Assembly (NCBI RefSeq): GCF_046707225.1
Contig: NZ_JBJKOP010000026.1
Coordinates: forward strand, 1 to 64,000
Length of the DNA: 64,000 bases
Origin: Caproicibacter sp046707225
GTDB lineage: Bacteria; Bacillota; Clostridia; Oscillospirales; Acutalibacteraceae
Reading direction: 5' to 3'
Position numbers and translations under genes: made by a program. This document shows positions 10,024 to 18,463 of this stretch, piece after piece. How positions within the stretch are numbered: position 1 is the first letter of the stretch; the number at the start of each line of letters is the position of its first letter. The notes under the pieces were generated by a model that saw nothing but the letters and a program-made list of their open reading frames with translations, did no database searches and was not told the DNA's origin.

Positions 10024-11418
10024 TCACCTCATGGATTCATTTCTGTTCACAAAGCCCTTAAAAACGGTCAAAAGCAGGATTTTGACGTCCAGCAGGAAAG
10101 TCCAGTTTTCTATGTAATACATGTCGCATTTAATCCGTTCCTCAATGGAAGTGTCTCCGCGCCACCCGTTTACCTGCGCCCAGCCGGTGATTCCGGGCCT
10201 CATGAGGTGCTTTAACATATAGAGCGGGATTTCTTCCTTGAACTTGTCCACAAAGTACGGGCGTTCAGGCCGCGGCCCAACCAGGCTCATGTCCCCTTTT
10301 AGAACATTGATCAGCTGAGGCAATTCATCAATACTCAATTTGCGGATCAGAGCGCCGAATTTGGTTCGGCGGCGGTCGTCCCCGGTTCCCCAGGTATTCA
10401 TGTCGGAATTGTCGTTTTCCACTTTCATGGAACGGAATTTGTACATTTGAAAGGGCCGTTTCTGCCGGCCGATCCTTTCCTGCCTGTAGATTACCGGCCC
10501 GGGTGAAGTGAGCTTGATTCCGAGTGCGGTCACGGCCATCAAAGGGGAAAACAGCACCAGAGCGAAAAGGGAAACGACAATGTCGAAAAGGCGCTTGCTG
10601 AAGCTGTTCAGGATGTTGTCGATCGGAACCTTGCGGATGTTGATCAGCGGCATGCCTTCCACTTCGTCAATGTATGGCCGGGTCGGCAGGTATTTTGTGT
10701 AAAAGGGAAGCAAATTCGATTTCACTCCCGCTTTTTCACAAGCTTCGATCAACCCGCCCAATTCGGAAAAATCATTGTAATCGAGGGAAATAATGACCTG
10801 GTCGATTCCTTTGCGGTCCAACAGAGACGGCAAAGAGGAAAATCCGCCCGCATAGGCGATTTTTCTCCCGGCCGTGAAGGCCTTTGTGTGTTCAAGGTAC
10901 CCGACAAAATCATAGCCCAGGCTGTGATTGGCCAGGACTCTGTCGTAAAATTCCGCCGAAACGTCGTTCCAGCCCACCAGAAGCAAATGCTTTAAATTGT
11001 ACCCCTTGGCCCGCATGCGCCGGAGCAATTTGCGCAGGGAAAGACGAAACAGAGAGGAAAATACCACATCGAGGATGCCGAACATCAAAATAACAAATCT
11101 GGAAACATGGACTTCCTTTAGAAAGAACACCAGAACGAAAATAAGAATGATGCCAATGGTATTGGCCTGCACCACGCTTCCGATTTCCGAAACGAGAGAC
11201 TTGTGCCGAAAGGAGTCGTGAAGGTCAAAATAATGATACAGAAAAAAGTAAATCGGGATAATATAGAGCTGCAGCTTCACGTAATAGGCGATTTCAATAT
11301 GGACGCCCTGATAGTTCCAAAAGTGCAGCGCGTACGCAAGCATCATCGACGCAAAACAGATTCCCGCATCGGCCAGAGCTAAAATCGTATTTAATATTTT
11401 TTGATTATCCTTAATCAT
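10024..11418 (-). CDS. Undecaprenyl-phosphate sugar phosphotransferase (WcaJ/PglC-like priming transferase)
   Basis: A 464-residue membrane enzyme that transfers a sugar-1-phosphate to undecaprenyl phosphate, the first step of exopolysaccharide or capsule repeat assembly. Residues 1-140 contain about four to five membrane segments. A CoA-binding-3/Rossmann-like region follows (LLLVGWND near residue 145). The C-terminal bacterial sugar transferase domain occupies about 275-460 (KRLFDIVVSL, YKFRSM, SIDELPQL, MSLVGPRPE, RPGITGWAQVNG), matching the polyprenyl glycosylphosphotransferase family. The start at 11418 is preferred to the ATG at 11424 because GAGGA abuts the latter but is 6 nt from the former. 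It is divergent from the O-antigen ligase-like gene. The exact sugar cannot be read from sequence. Confidence 0.9.
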   Translation of the reverse strand: MIKDNQKILNTILALADAGICFASMMLAYALHFWNYQGVHIEIAYYVKLQLYIIPIYFFLYHYFDLHDSFRHKSLVSEIGSVVQANTIGIILIFVLVFFLKEVHVSRFVILMFGILDVVFSSLFRLSLRKLLRRMRAKGYNLKHLLLVGWNDVSAEFYDRVLANHSLGYDFVGYLEHTKAFTAGRKIAYAGGFSSLPSLLDRKGIDQVIISLDYNDFSELGGLIEACEKAGVKSNLLPFYTKYLPTRPYIDEVEGMPLINIRKVPIDNILNSFSKRLFDIVVSLFALVLFSPLMAVTALGIKLTSPGPVIYRQERIGRQKRPFQMYKFRSMKVENDNSDMNTWGTGDDRRRTKFGALIRKLSIDELPQLINVLKGDMSLVGPRPERPYFVDKFKEEIPLYMLKHLMRPGITGWAQVNGWRGDTSIEERIKCDMYYIENWTFLLDVKILLLTVFKGFVNRNESMR

Positions 11419-11518
11419 ATGCATTCCTCATATAAAAAATATCTGCATCAATTGTAGTGGCTTTTCCGGATGAATACAAGGGAGTTTCCAAAATAAAGAG
11501 AACAATCCTTCCATTCTG

Positions 11519-11547
11519 TTGTATCTTTGGTGTTCCAATGATATAAT
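11519..11547 (+). promoter_or_regulatory. Sigma-A-type promoter of the O-antigen ligase-like gene
   Basis: TTGTAT at 11519-11524, a 17-nt spacer and TATAAT at 11542-11547. The gene starts about 100 nt downstream. Confidence 0.6.
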
Positions 11548-11648
11548 TTAGCTATTCATCCCGGCTTGACTTGCGGACCGGAAAAGCGGTTTGAGTTTCA
11601 AAAGAAGCGGATTCGAGATTCATTTGAATATAGAAGGTGCATATTAAA

Positions 11649-13571
11649 ATGTCTTCAAAGAAAAAAGTAACGGCAGCGAAAAAAAGCACAAAAGGGGCGG
11701 AAGCAACGTCAACTCTTGTTTCGCCGGAGCGGAACCGATTATTTTTACCTGTGCTTTTGGCCCTTGCGGTCATCCCTTTGGCTGTACATATGACGATCGT
11801 CTCCGTGGACCCGAACGAAGCGAAAATAATCGGTACGGATACTTACGGCGATCTCTTTTCCCAATGCAAGGCGTGGCTTCTTTTTTTGACCGGAATTATT
11901 TTGCTGGCCGTAAGCGCTTTCAATTATAAAAAAATATTGAAAAAGCAAAGCCGCATTTATACCGCGTACCTTGCCGCGGGCGGAGTCTTTCTTCTGTTTA
12001 CGCTCCTTTCCGCCTGTTTTTCGCAGTACTCTTCCATCGCTTTCTGGGGAGCCCACGACCGTGCCGAGGGCGCGCTGATTCTTTGCTGCTATATTTTGCT
12101 GCTTTTCTACACCATGTACGTCTATCGCACGGAAAGGGACGGCCGCAATCTTTTGATTGCTTTGGGAATCGTTGTGACCGTGTCTTCTTTTCTGGGCGCC
12201 TTTCAATATTTCGGACACGACCTTTTTCCCACGGATTTCGGCAAATTGCTGACGGTTTTCCCCTGGGATTTCGACAGGGTTAAGAAAATAAGTTTGCAGT
12301 CCAGTTCCGGAAGACTGTACGGCACATTCTATCACTGGGATTATGCGGGCAGCTTTGCCGCCATTGCCGCGCCCGTATTTCTCGTGCCTGCGCTGTTCGC
12401 AAAGAATCTGCGCGCGAGGCTTGCGCTTTGGAGCATGGCGCTGCTTTCCGTCTGGCTCCTGCTGGGCAGCACCTCGCGCGCCGGGATCGTCGGCGTGGTT
12501 TTCGCCCTGCTTTTTGGAATCGTCTTTTTCTGGAAGATCCTGACGGAGCATTGGAAAGTTTCGCTGTCCGCTTTCGCTCTTGTCATGATTGCGCTGATCG
12601 GGGTGAACACCGTCAGCCACGGAAAAATATTCTCCAGGATTCCCAGCCTGCTCAGCGACGTTTCCGCCGTCTTTCAAAACAGCAGCGGCGACGACTATCT
12701 TTCCCAACTCCCAATCAGAGATATTTCTGTGAAAAACGGCGGCACGATTGAAATAGTGACACAGAATCAGGATGTGCTGAATGCCGCGCTGAAGCAGAAT
12801 TCACTGGATTTAAAGGACGGAAGCGGCCGCAGCGTTTCGATTCAGATGCAGAACGGGCTCAGCGTGATAACGGACCCGCGTTTCCAGCGGATTGGATTTG
12901 GCCTGACTTTAATGGGATTTGACCAAGATGAGCATGGAATCGTAGTCGACATTGACGGGCAGCCGCAGTTTTTTTTCCGGATTGACGGCGGAGATAAACT
13001 ACAGATGACCAATTCCTCCGGCACAGTCGAGATCGATTCCCTGAAAACTCCGCCGACGTTCGGGTTTAAAGGCAAGGAGAAGCTTGGCTCCGCGCGCGGC
13101 TACATCTGGTCCCGCGCTTTGCCGATGGTTTCCGGACACCTGCTGCTTGGCGCCGGGCCCGATACTTTTGAGCTGCATTTTCCGCAGAACGATCTGCTGG
13201 GCAAATATTGGGCGTACGGCACCGCGAATATGCTGGTTGACAAGCCGCATGACTTATATCTGCAAATTCTTTTCGGTGAAGGAGGCATTGCGCTGGCAGC
13301 TTTTCTGGCCATGATGCTTCTCTATTTGATTGACAGTTTCCGTCTGTATGCCATGAAGAGGAAATATCAAAAAAATCAAATTTTGGGAATCGCGCTCTGC
13401 CTGGGAATCGTCGGGTATTTGTTCGCCGGCCTGTTCAACGACTCGGTGGTCAGCGTCGCTCCCGTTTTCTGGATTCTTCTGGGGAGCGGGATCGCGGTAA
13501 ACTTCCAGAACCGCAGGGAGCTTTCCAACGGTCCTGCGGCGGCTGCCGGGAAAGAGACGGTTGAAGCTTGA
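11649..13571 (+). CDS. O-antigen ligase / polysaccharide polymerase family membrane protein
   Basis: A 640-residue polytopic protein with about a dozen hydrophobic segments. The region around residues 270-300 (LLGSTSRAGIVG followed by a membrane helix) is the Wzy_C/O-antigen ligase signature. A second typical motif, LLGAGPDTFELHFP, lies near residue 495 just before the final helices. A soluble stretch of roughly 170 residues (about 310-480) sits between them as the large external loop and is longer than usual. ATG 11649 is chosen over GTG 11637 because AGAAGG at 11632-11637 serves it. With the divergent priming transferase it suggests surface glycan polymerisation or ligation to a carrier. 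Polymerase and ligase cannot be told apart from sequence alone. Confidence 0.8.
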   Translation: MSSKKKVTAAKKSTKGAEATSTLVSPERNRLFLPVLLALAVIPLAVHMTIVSVDPNEAKIIGTDTYGDLFSQCKAWLLFLTGIILLAVSAFNYKKILKKQSRIYTAYLAAGGVFLLFTLLSACFSQYSSIAFWGAHDRAEGALILCCYILLLFYTMYVYRTERDGRNLLIALGIVVTVSSFLGAFQYFGHDLFPTDFGKLLTVFPWDFDRVKKISLQSSSGRLYGTFYHWDYAGSFAAIAAPVFLVPALFAKNLRARLALWSMALLSVWLLLGSTSRAGIVGVVFALLFGIVFFWKILTEHWKVSLSAFALVMIALIGVNTVSHGKIFSRIPSLLSDVSAVFQNSSGDDYLSQLPIRDISVKNGGTIEIVTQNQDVLNAALKQNSLDLKDGSGRSVSIQMQNGLSVITDPRFQRIGFGLTLMGFDQDEHGIVVDIDGQPQFFFRIDGGDKLQMTNSSGTVEIDSLKTPPTFGFKGKEKLGSARGYIWSRALPMVSGHLLLGAGPDTFELHFPQNDLLGKYWAYGTANMLVDKPHDLYLQILFGEGGIALAAFLAMMLLYLIDSFRLYAMKRKYQKNQILGIALCLGIVGYLFAGLFNDSVVSVAPVFWILLGSGIAVNFQNRRELSNGPAAAAGKETVEA

Positions 13572-13632
13572 AGATAGAGAGATTGACCGGTCCATGCTCC
13601 GGCAGCAAAAACTGGGGATTGCACGTTTGCAG

Positions 13633-14751
13633 CTATCGGGTGGCTATTTGGTGAAATATGACAAATTTTCGCTCCGGTCTGATCTGCAGTTCGTTTTTTA
13701 AGATTTTTTCATAAATCCCGTACTGTATTTCAAACTTTTCCCGATTTTCCTGCCGCATATAAAACTCCAGCAGAGAACGGTTGCCCGCTTCAGACAATGG
13801 GTTGTAATGGATCAGTGTATTCAGCAGCCGTTCAATAGCATCAAATTCGCCTGTGCCGTAATAAAACTCCACCATTTTCAGGATAAGCGTTTCGTATTTC
13901 AGCTCCATTTCCGTCCGGATTTCCTCAGCCCAAATATAATTCTCGCTTTGCAGATAGGCACCGGAATACAGATTCGCCATTGCGTTTGCCTGCTGGATAT
14001 TAGACGCGTCAATATAAGGATTTCTTTTGATAAATTTGCAAAAGTCAATATAATCGCAGACGCCGTCGGCCGCTTCCAGCCTGTAGCTTCCTGAAATTTG
14101 AATGGTGTCCCTGCTGATTTGGGCTTCTGCGATTGAACGGCGCAGACGATAGATCGTCACATGAAGAAGGTTTATGGTTTTTTTATCCGTCTTACCGTCA
14201 AAAATATTGTGCATCAGCTCATTCCGCGTAACATCCGTTTCAAAATGGCAAATCAGGTAAGCAAACAGTTCTTTCGCATATCTTGTTGAAAATTTGATCG
14301 GTATTTTTTGGGTGTTGTCGCTGAAGGTTTCAAAATGATTGAAGCACCGGATTACGGTATGGTATGCTTCCTCTGCAACGAGCGGCCCTTCCTTTTGCCT
14401 GAGAATTTGTTCCATGGTTTTGCGCAGGCGTTTTTCATCGGCCGGCTTTAAAATGTAATCCAGAGGATATGCCTGAAACGCCTGAAGCGCGTATTCCGAA
14501 TACGCCGTGATAAAAACGATAATAATCCCGTAACACAAGTCCTGAATTTTAAGCGCAAGTTCCAGACCGTTCGTCCCCGGCAAATCGATATCGAGGAAAA
14601 TCAAGTCCGGCCTGATTTCTTCCACTCTTTCCAGCACGGCGCGGGAATCCTGAATCTTTGCCGCAATCGTAACCGTCTTGTATTTTTCCAACTGGTACTC
14701 CAGCTCTTCCAGCGCGGGCAGTTCGTCGTCAACCAGGATTGCTTTCAGCAT
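13633..14751 (-). CDS. Response regulator with BTAD (SARP-like) output domain
   Basis: A 372-residue regulator. The receiver domain (1-120) has acidic residues D8-D9, phospho-acceptor D54 in LIFLDIDLPG, a Thr in VFITAYS and Lys in YILKPAD. Residues about 150-240 resemble a winged-helix Trans_reg_C domain. The C-terminal 130 residues match a bacterial transcriptional activation domain (ALKNELQIRPER-type ending). ATG 14751 is chosen because GGAGG lies 8 nt upstream, so the alternative ATG at 14766 is rejected. It overlaps the kinase gene end by 23 nt, indicating translational coupling and one transcript. Targets are unknown. The neighbouring polysaccharide genes are candidates by position only. 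Confidence 0.85.
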   Translation of the reverse strand: MLKAILVDDELPALEELEYQLEKYKTVTIAAKIQDSRAVLERVEEIRPDLIFLDIDLPGTNGLELALKIQDLCYGIIIVFITAYSEYALQAFQAYPLDYILKPADEKRLRKTMEQILRQKEGPLVAEEAYHTVIRCFNHFETFSDNTQKIPIKFSTRYAKELFAYLICHFETDVTRNELMHNIFDGKTDKKTINLLHVTIYRLRRSIAEAQISRDTIQISGSYRLEAADGVCDYIDFCKFIKRNPYIDASNIQQANAMANLYSGAYLQSENYIWAEEIRTEMELKYETLILKMVEFYYGTGEFDAIERLLNTLIHYNPLSEAGNRSLLEFYMRQENREKFEIQYGIYEKILKNELQIRPERKFVIFHQIATR

Positions 14752-16660
14752 TGTATCGACCTCCATTTAGCGGCAGCTCCATCGATACATCCAAACCGCC
14801 GGTATCCCTGTTTTGGATGCAGAGCGAGATATGATAGATCTTTTTGAGCCTTCGCGTAATATTGTAAATACCGACGCCTCTTCCGGATTCTTCCCCGGCG
14901 ATCAGTTCTTCGATCCGCCCGGGTGGAATGCCGTCCCCGTCGTCCATTACCCCTATTTTCACGCCGTCGCCGGCTCGTTTGACATAAACCAGGATGTTTC
15001 CTCCATCCGGTTTAGGCCGTATGCCGTGAATCACCGCATTTTCAACCAGCGGCTGCAAGATAAGCGGCGGTATCCTGACGGATCGGTCGTCAATATCATA
15101 CCGGACCTGAAGCCGGTCCCCGAAGCGTGCCTGCTCGATCGAAAGATAGGACCGAATAAACTCCAGCTCTTTTTCAATCGGGATCAAATCCTCCGGATTT
15201 TTAAAATCGAAGCATCCGCGCAGATAACTGCTGAATTCCACCAGAAGCTCCTGGGAACGCGGAACGTCTTTTCGCGAAATCGACAGGATTGTATTTAACG
15301 CGTTGTGAATAAAATGAGGCCGGATTTGGGATTTTAGAAATTTTAATTCCGATTTTTTCTCCCGTTCCAACGAAGCTTGGAGCTTTAGCAGAGTCTCCTC
15401 TTTCTTGCGGATGTTCTCGGCAAAGCTCTCAGCCAAGACATGCGCCTGCCCCAGCAGCATGAGGAAAAACCCGACCGGAGTAAGCTCCAGCAAGCCTGCA
15501 TTCACAATATTATTCTGATACAGGATGTCAAAGACGCAGCACTCCAGAACAATGAGGCCGCCGGTCATAATCAGCGCGGCATGGATTCTGTCATGAGAAA
15601 CCGCGGCGCACATTCGGGCGAAAAGATAGCCGGAGATGATAAAAATCATTGTTTCTATCCCGTAAATCAGACTGGTAAAAAAAGAAACGGGCGTCAATAG
15701 AGTCAAAGCCGTCATAAAAACAGCATAACCCGTGAATATTTTTAAAGCCTTTTGATGGATTTCATCGGGGAACAGTTTCTGAAACAACAGCCCCAATAGG
15801 ATCGGAATCCAGTACAGCGTCATGTAATCCGTCCGAATAATCGCTGAAAAGCCGAGGAAAGGGAAAAAGGTCTTAAAAAGATAGCTGCCGTGCAATAAGG
15901 TCCGCACCGCGACCATGCCGCAAAGAGCCGAGAAAAAGATATGGCTTTTCTCCCGCCTGCGAAAAAAGAAAAGGGAGCCGTATATAAACGCCATTACAAA
16001 AAAGCTGCCTAATAAAAACGAATCCCGGAAAAGAAGAAGGCCGCGGCTCGATTCAATGCGCTTCGGAGTACCCAGGTACAGCGTTCCCCACATACCGCCG
16101 CGCGCATAGGTATAATTCGAGACTTGAATGATGATGTCAAAGCTGTTGCCGGAGGGGGTAAAGCAAACCTGATTCAGCCGGTATTCCGGTTCCCCATCCT
16201 TTTCGTCCGCGGAAACAACGCCGTTGGCCGCCAGCAGTTTCCCATCTATGTAAATTCGGTACGCAGTCGAAAAGGTCGGAATCCAAAGGGCCAGCGGTTC
16301 CCCTTCCCGAATGCCGGTAACATGGAGCCGATAGGTTCCAAAGCCGGTTCCGCCCAATTCCTTTCCATTGATCCGATACCGGTTCCAGACTTTAGGCGCC
16401 GTCACAAGCAAATCCGGCTTTACGCCCTCCCGCAGCTCCTTGTCGGTCACCAGCCGCTTCCAGTAAAACTCCCATTCGCCCGTCAGGGCTACCGGATTCC
16501 GATCTGGCTGCCGTTCCCAATCGGACAAATCAATTCGTCCCCTCTGAACCGAAAGCTTCCCGTCCGTTTCCCAATGAACATAAAAAAGAAGGGCTGTCAA
16601 TGAAATTCCGATGATAAGCGCAATCAGGCCAAAGGAAATAACTTGTTTTTTGTGTTTCAT
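14729..16660 (-). CDS. 7TMR-DISM-type sensor histidine kinase (His_kinase/LytS-like catalytic part)
   Basis: A 643-residue sensor. One N-terminal helix is followed by an extracytoplasmic beta-sandwich, about residues 50-200 (YRLHVTG, WIPTFSTAYRIYIDGKLL), as in 7TMR-DISM extracellular domains. About seven membrane helices follow (215-420), then a coiled coil. The His_kinase phosphorylation motif IRPHFIHNALNTI is near residue 450. The HATPase domain shows LQPLVENAVIHG (N-box, about 545), DDGDGIPPG (about 575) and GRGVGIYNI (about 595). Start 16660 (MKHKKQV) is preferred because the upstream ATGs lack ribosome binding sites. It is cotranscribed with the response regulator. The 7TMR-DISM class often senses carbohydrates, but the ligand here is unknown. 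Confidence 0.87.
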   Translation of the reverse strand: MKHKKQVISFGLIALIIGISLTALLFYVHWETDGKLSVQRGRIDLSDWERQPDRNPVALTGEWEFYWKRLVTDKELREGVKPDLLVTAPKVWNRYRINGKELGGTGFGTYRLHVTGIREGEPLALWIPTFSTAYRIYIDGKLLAANGVVSADEKDGEPEYRLNQVCFTPSGNSFDIIIQVSNYTYARGGMWGTLYLGTPKRIESSRGLLLFRDSFLLGSFFVMAFIYGSLFFFRRREKSHIFFSALCGMVAVRTLLHGSYLFKTFFPFLGFSAIIRTDYMTLYWIPILLGLLFQKLFPDEIHQKALKIFTGYAVFMTALTLLTPVSFFTSLIYGIETMIFIISGYLFARMCAAVSHDRIHAALIMTGGLIVLECCVFDILYQNNIVNAGLLELTPVGFFLMLLGQAHVLAESFAENIRKKEETLLKLQASLEREKKSELKFLKSQIRPHFIHNALNTILSISRKDVPRSQELLVEFSSYLRGCFDFKNPEDLIPIEKELEFIRSYLSIEQARFGDRLQVRYDIDDRSVRIPPLILQPLVENAVIHGIRPKPDGGNILVYVKRAGDGVKIGVMDDGDGIPPGRIEELIAGEESGRGVGIYNITRRLKKIYHISLCIQNRDTGGLDVSMELPLNGGRYNAESNPG

Positions 16661-16750
16661 GATTCTTGTTTTCCCAATAAAATTGACTCTTAATATTTCC
16701 ATTTTTATTATATTTTTTAACATTTCTTTTCAAATTTTTTAAAAAAGAAA

Positions 16751-16783
16751 CCCACATGATCCTGCGACCATGTGGGCTTTCCT
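16751..16783 (-). terminator. Rho-independent terminator upstream of the kinase gene
   Basis: CCCACATG (16751-16758) pairs with CATGTGGG (16769-16776). Read on the minus strand the stem is followed by TTTCTTTTTT. It would end transcription coming from the lacI gene or the decayed gene before the two-component operon. Confidence 0.7.
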
Positions 16784-16815
16784 TAAAAACAGAGCAGAAC
16801 GGGCACGATCATCAA

Positions 16816-17225
16816 TCAAAAAATGCCGTACTGCCTCGCGGAATTGCCGTTCGGCTTCACACCGTTTTGAACCGTCAACTGAACGGAGGCGTGAGTCAGG
16901 CGTTTGTTTTTGCTGTCAGAGACGTCGATCATCACATAGGTGAGTCCCGGTTTTACGCCGGTGTCTTTTACGTTTCCGTTTGCCAGAACCGTTACGTTCG
17001 CGATTCCCTTTGCGGAGGAATATGCCTTTATCACAGTTCCCGGAGCATTTGTCAGCGTGACAGAAATACAGAGTGTCCCCGGGTTTAAACCCCTACTCCT
17101 GTACGGAAATCTGTATGTTTGCCGTGGCCGGAAGAGCCCCGCTGTGGTCAAACGCCAGTAAGACTGCTCCCAACATTGACTGTTTTACTGGCGTTCCCGC
17201 TGAGAGTCCCGCGGGTTGCGCCCTG
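16816..17225 (-). pseudogene. Decayed C-terminal remnant of an Ig-like/beta-sandwich protein
   Basis: Two overlapping minus-strand frames each hold protein-like fragments. One (about 17225-17093) ends LPATANIQISVQE followed by a stop. The other (to the stop at 16816) reads ISVTLTNAPGTVIKAY, then GLTYVMIDVSDSKNKRLTH and ASVQLTVQNG. The second has the alternating pattern of Ig-like beta-sandwich domains found at the ends of secreted glycoside hydrolases such as GH2 enzymes. There is no start with a ribosome binding site and no continuous frame, so it reads as a broken relic. The identity of the parent gene is a guess. Confidence 0.4.
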
Positions 17226-17237
17226 TGTCAGCGGCCT

Positions 17238-18224
17238 TCAGTGCGTGAATGATGCCACGAGCCTCCTCTGAATCAAAACGCTTGGAATTACGATGTTTTT
17301 GACCGGCGTACCCGGATCGTCAATCCGTTGCAGAATCTGAGACCCCGCCCAGCGCCCGAGTTCCTCGCAAGGCTGCTTGATCAGATCCATCCGTTTGTGC
17401 TTATAATCAAATGCCGCCTGACTGTATCCCAGCAGGTCGATATCCAGGCCATGTTCATCACAGTATGAAAAAATATCGTCCGTCATAACATGGTTGGAAA
17501 TGAGAAGCGCCGTGCAGCCTGCCTGAACCGCGACCGGCACCAACTCCGCCGCACTTCGGAAGACATCCTCAACATACTGGACAAAGCCGGTTTCAATCGG
17601 GAAATCATGCTCTCGCATGACCTCTTTATAAATCTTCATACGGCTTTTGATTGGGGACAGTCTGGCAAGGCCGGCAATATGGCCGATTTTTTTATGTCCC
17701 TTCTGAATCAGCCGTTCCATCCCCTGGTAAATCGCATCATAGTCAGAAGTGACGATCGTATCGCAGGGACAGCTGTTCAAAATCCGGTCGATAAACACCA
17801 TGGGGAATCCCTTTGGAACCAACTTTTTAATTTGGGAAAAATCCGTTTGCGTGGAGGCAATGATCAGCCCGTCCACAACGCCGGAGGCGACCATCCGGAT
17901 CCCTTCCTGTTCCCGGTTTTCGGTTTCTTTCGTACTGATGATAATCAGCTTATAACCCTTTGCGGCAATGGTGATTTCAACCGATTCAATTACGGAGGCC
18001 CAGTAAAGATTGGCAATATCCGGCACAACGATTCCAATCAGGTTGCGCCGTCCCGTCTTAAAAACCCGCGCCATCTGGTCGGGGAAATAGCCTAATTCCT
18101 TAATACTGTCAAGTACCCTTTTTCGCGTATCTTCCGACACAAAACGGGTATTGTTAATTACATGAGATACTGTAGCCGCCGAAACCCCGGCGTGTTTGGC
18201 GACGTCGCGAATCCCTATTTTCAT
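17238..18224 (-). CDS. LacI-family transcriptional repressor of the adjacent sugar operon
   Basis: A 328-residue regulator. The N-terminal HTH (IRDVAKHAGVSAATVSHVINN, residues 4-25) and hinge (LGYFPDQMARVFKTGR) are typical. The periplasmic-binding-protein-like core begins LIGIVVPDIANLYWA and contains GVVDGLIIAST. It is divergent from the sugar ABC operon. Its own promoter (18261-18289) and the operon promoter each carry an AACCGTTT-containing operator, so it likely represses both and is released by the transported sugar or a derivative. The family and role are firm; the inducer is unknown. Confidence 0.92.
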   Translation of the reverse strand: MKIGIRDVAKHAGVSAATVSHVINNTRFVSEDTRKRVLDSIKELGYFPDQMARVFKTGRRNLIGIVVPDIANLYWASVIESVEITIAAKGYKLIIISTKETENREQEGIRMVASGVVDGLIIASTQTDFSQIKKLVPKGFPMVFIDRILNSCPCDTIVTSDYDAIYQGMERLIQKGHKKIGHIAGLARLSPIKSRMKIYKEVMREHDFPIETGFVQYVEDVFRSAAELVPVAVQAGCTALLISNHVMTDDIFSYCDEHGLDIDLLGYSQAAFDYKHKRMDLIKQPCEELGRWAGSQILQRIDDPGTPVKNIVIPSVLIQRRLVASFTH

Positions 18225-18245
18225 GAAAATTTCATTCCTTTTATA

Positions 18246-18257
18246 GTAACCGTTTTC
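18246..18257. promoter_or_regulatory. Candidate LacI operator (autoregulation)
   Basis: GTAACCGTTTTC lies just downstream of the lacI -10 element, at the expected transcription start. It shares AACCGTTT with the operator before the sugar operon (18409-18434). Confidence 0.5.
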
Positions 18258-18260
18258 TTT

Positions 18261-18289
18261 ATTATAATTTTAAACAAAAATACTGTCAA
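18261..18289 (-). promoter_or_regulatory. Promoter of the lacI-family gene
   Basis: On the minus strand, TTGACA (complement of 18284-18289), a 17-nt spacer and TATAAT (complement of 18261-18266), a consensus sigma-A promoter. Confidence 0.8.
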
Positions 18290-18364
18290 GGTTGAAACCA
18301 ATCAATTTTAATAATTGTGCATAATTAACAATTTATATCGCTATTTAATATTTATATATGCCAG

Positions 18365-18393
18365 TTTACAACAGAACATCTCTGTGATATTAT
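18365..18393 (+). promoter_or_regulatory. Promoter of the sugar ABC/esterase operon
   Basis: TTTACA at 18365-18370, a 17-nt spacer and TATTAT at 18388-18393. The predicted start near 18400 places the operator dyad immediately downstream, a typical repressor block. Confidence 0.7.
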
Positions 18394-18408
18394 AAAGTCA
18401 CAGTCTGA

Positions 18409-18434
18409 GTTAACCGGTTACGCAACCGTTTAAC
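18409..18434. promoter_or_regulatory. LacI-type operator dyad of the sugar operon
   Basis: A 26-bp imperfect palindrome centred on a CG step, with 22 of 26 positions symmetric. The outer arms are GTTAA and TTAAC, and the inner arms CGGTT and AACCG. Dyads with a central CG are typical of LacI-family sites. It lies between the -10 (18388-18393) and the ribosome binding site GGAGG (18451-18455). Confidence 0.7.
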
Positions 18435-18463
18435 TGCCGACGAAATAATGGGAGGAATTTTGT

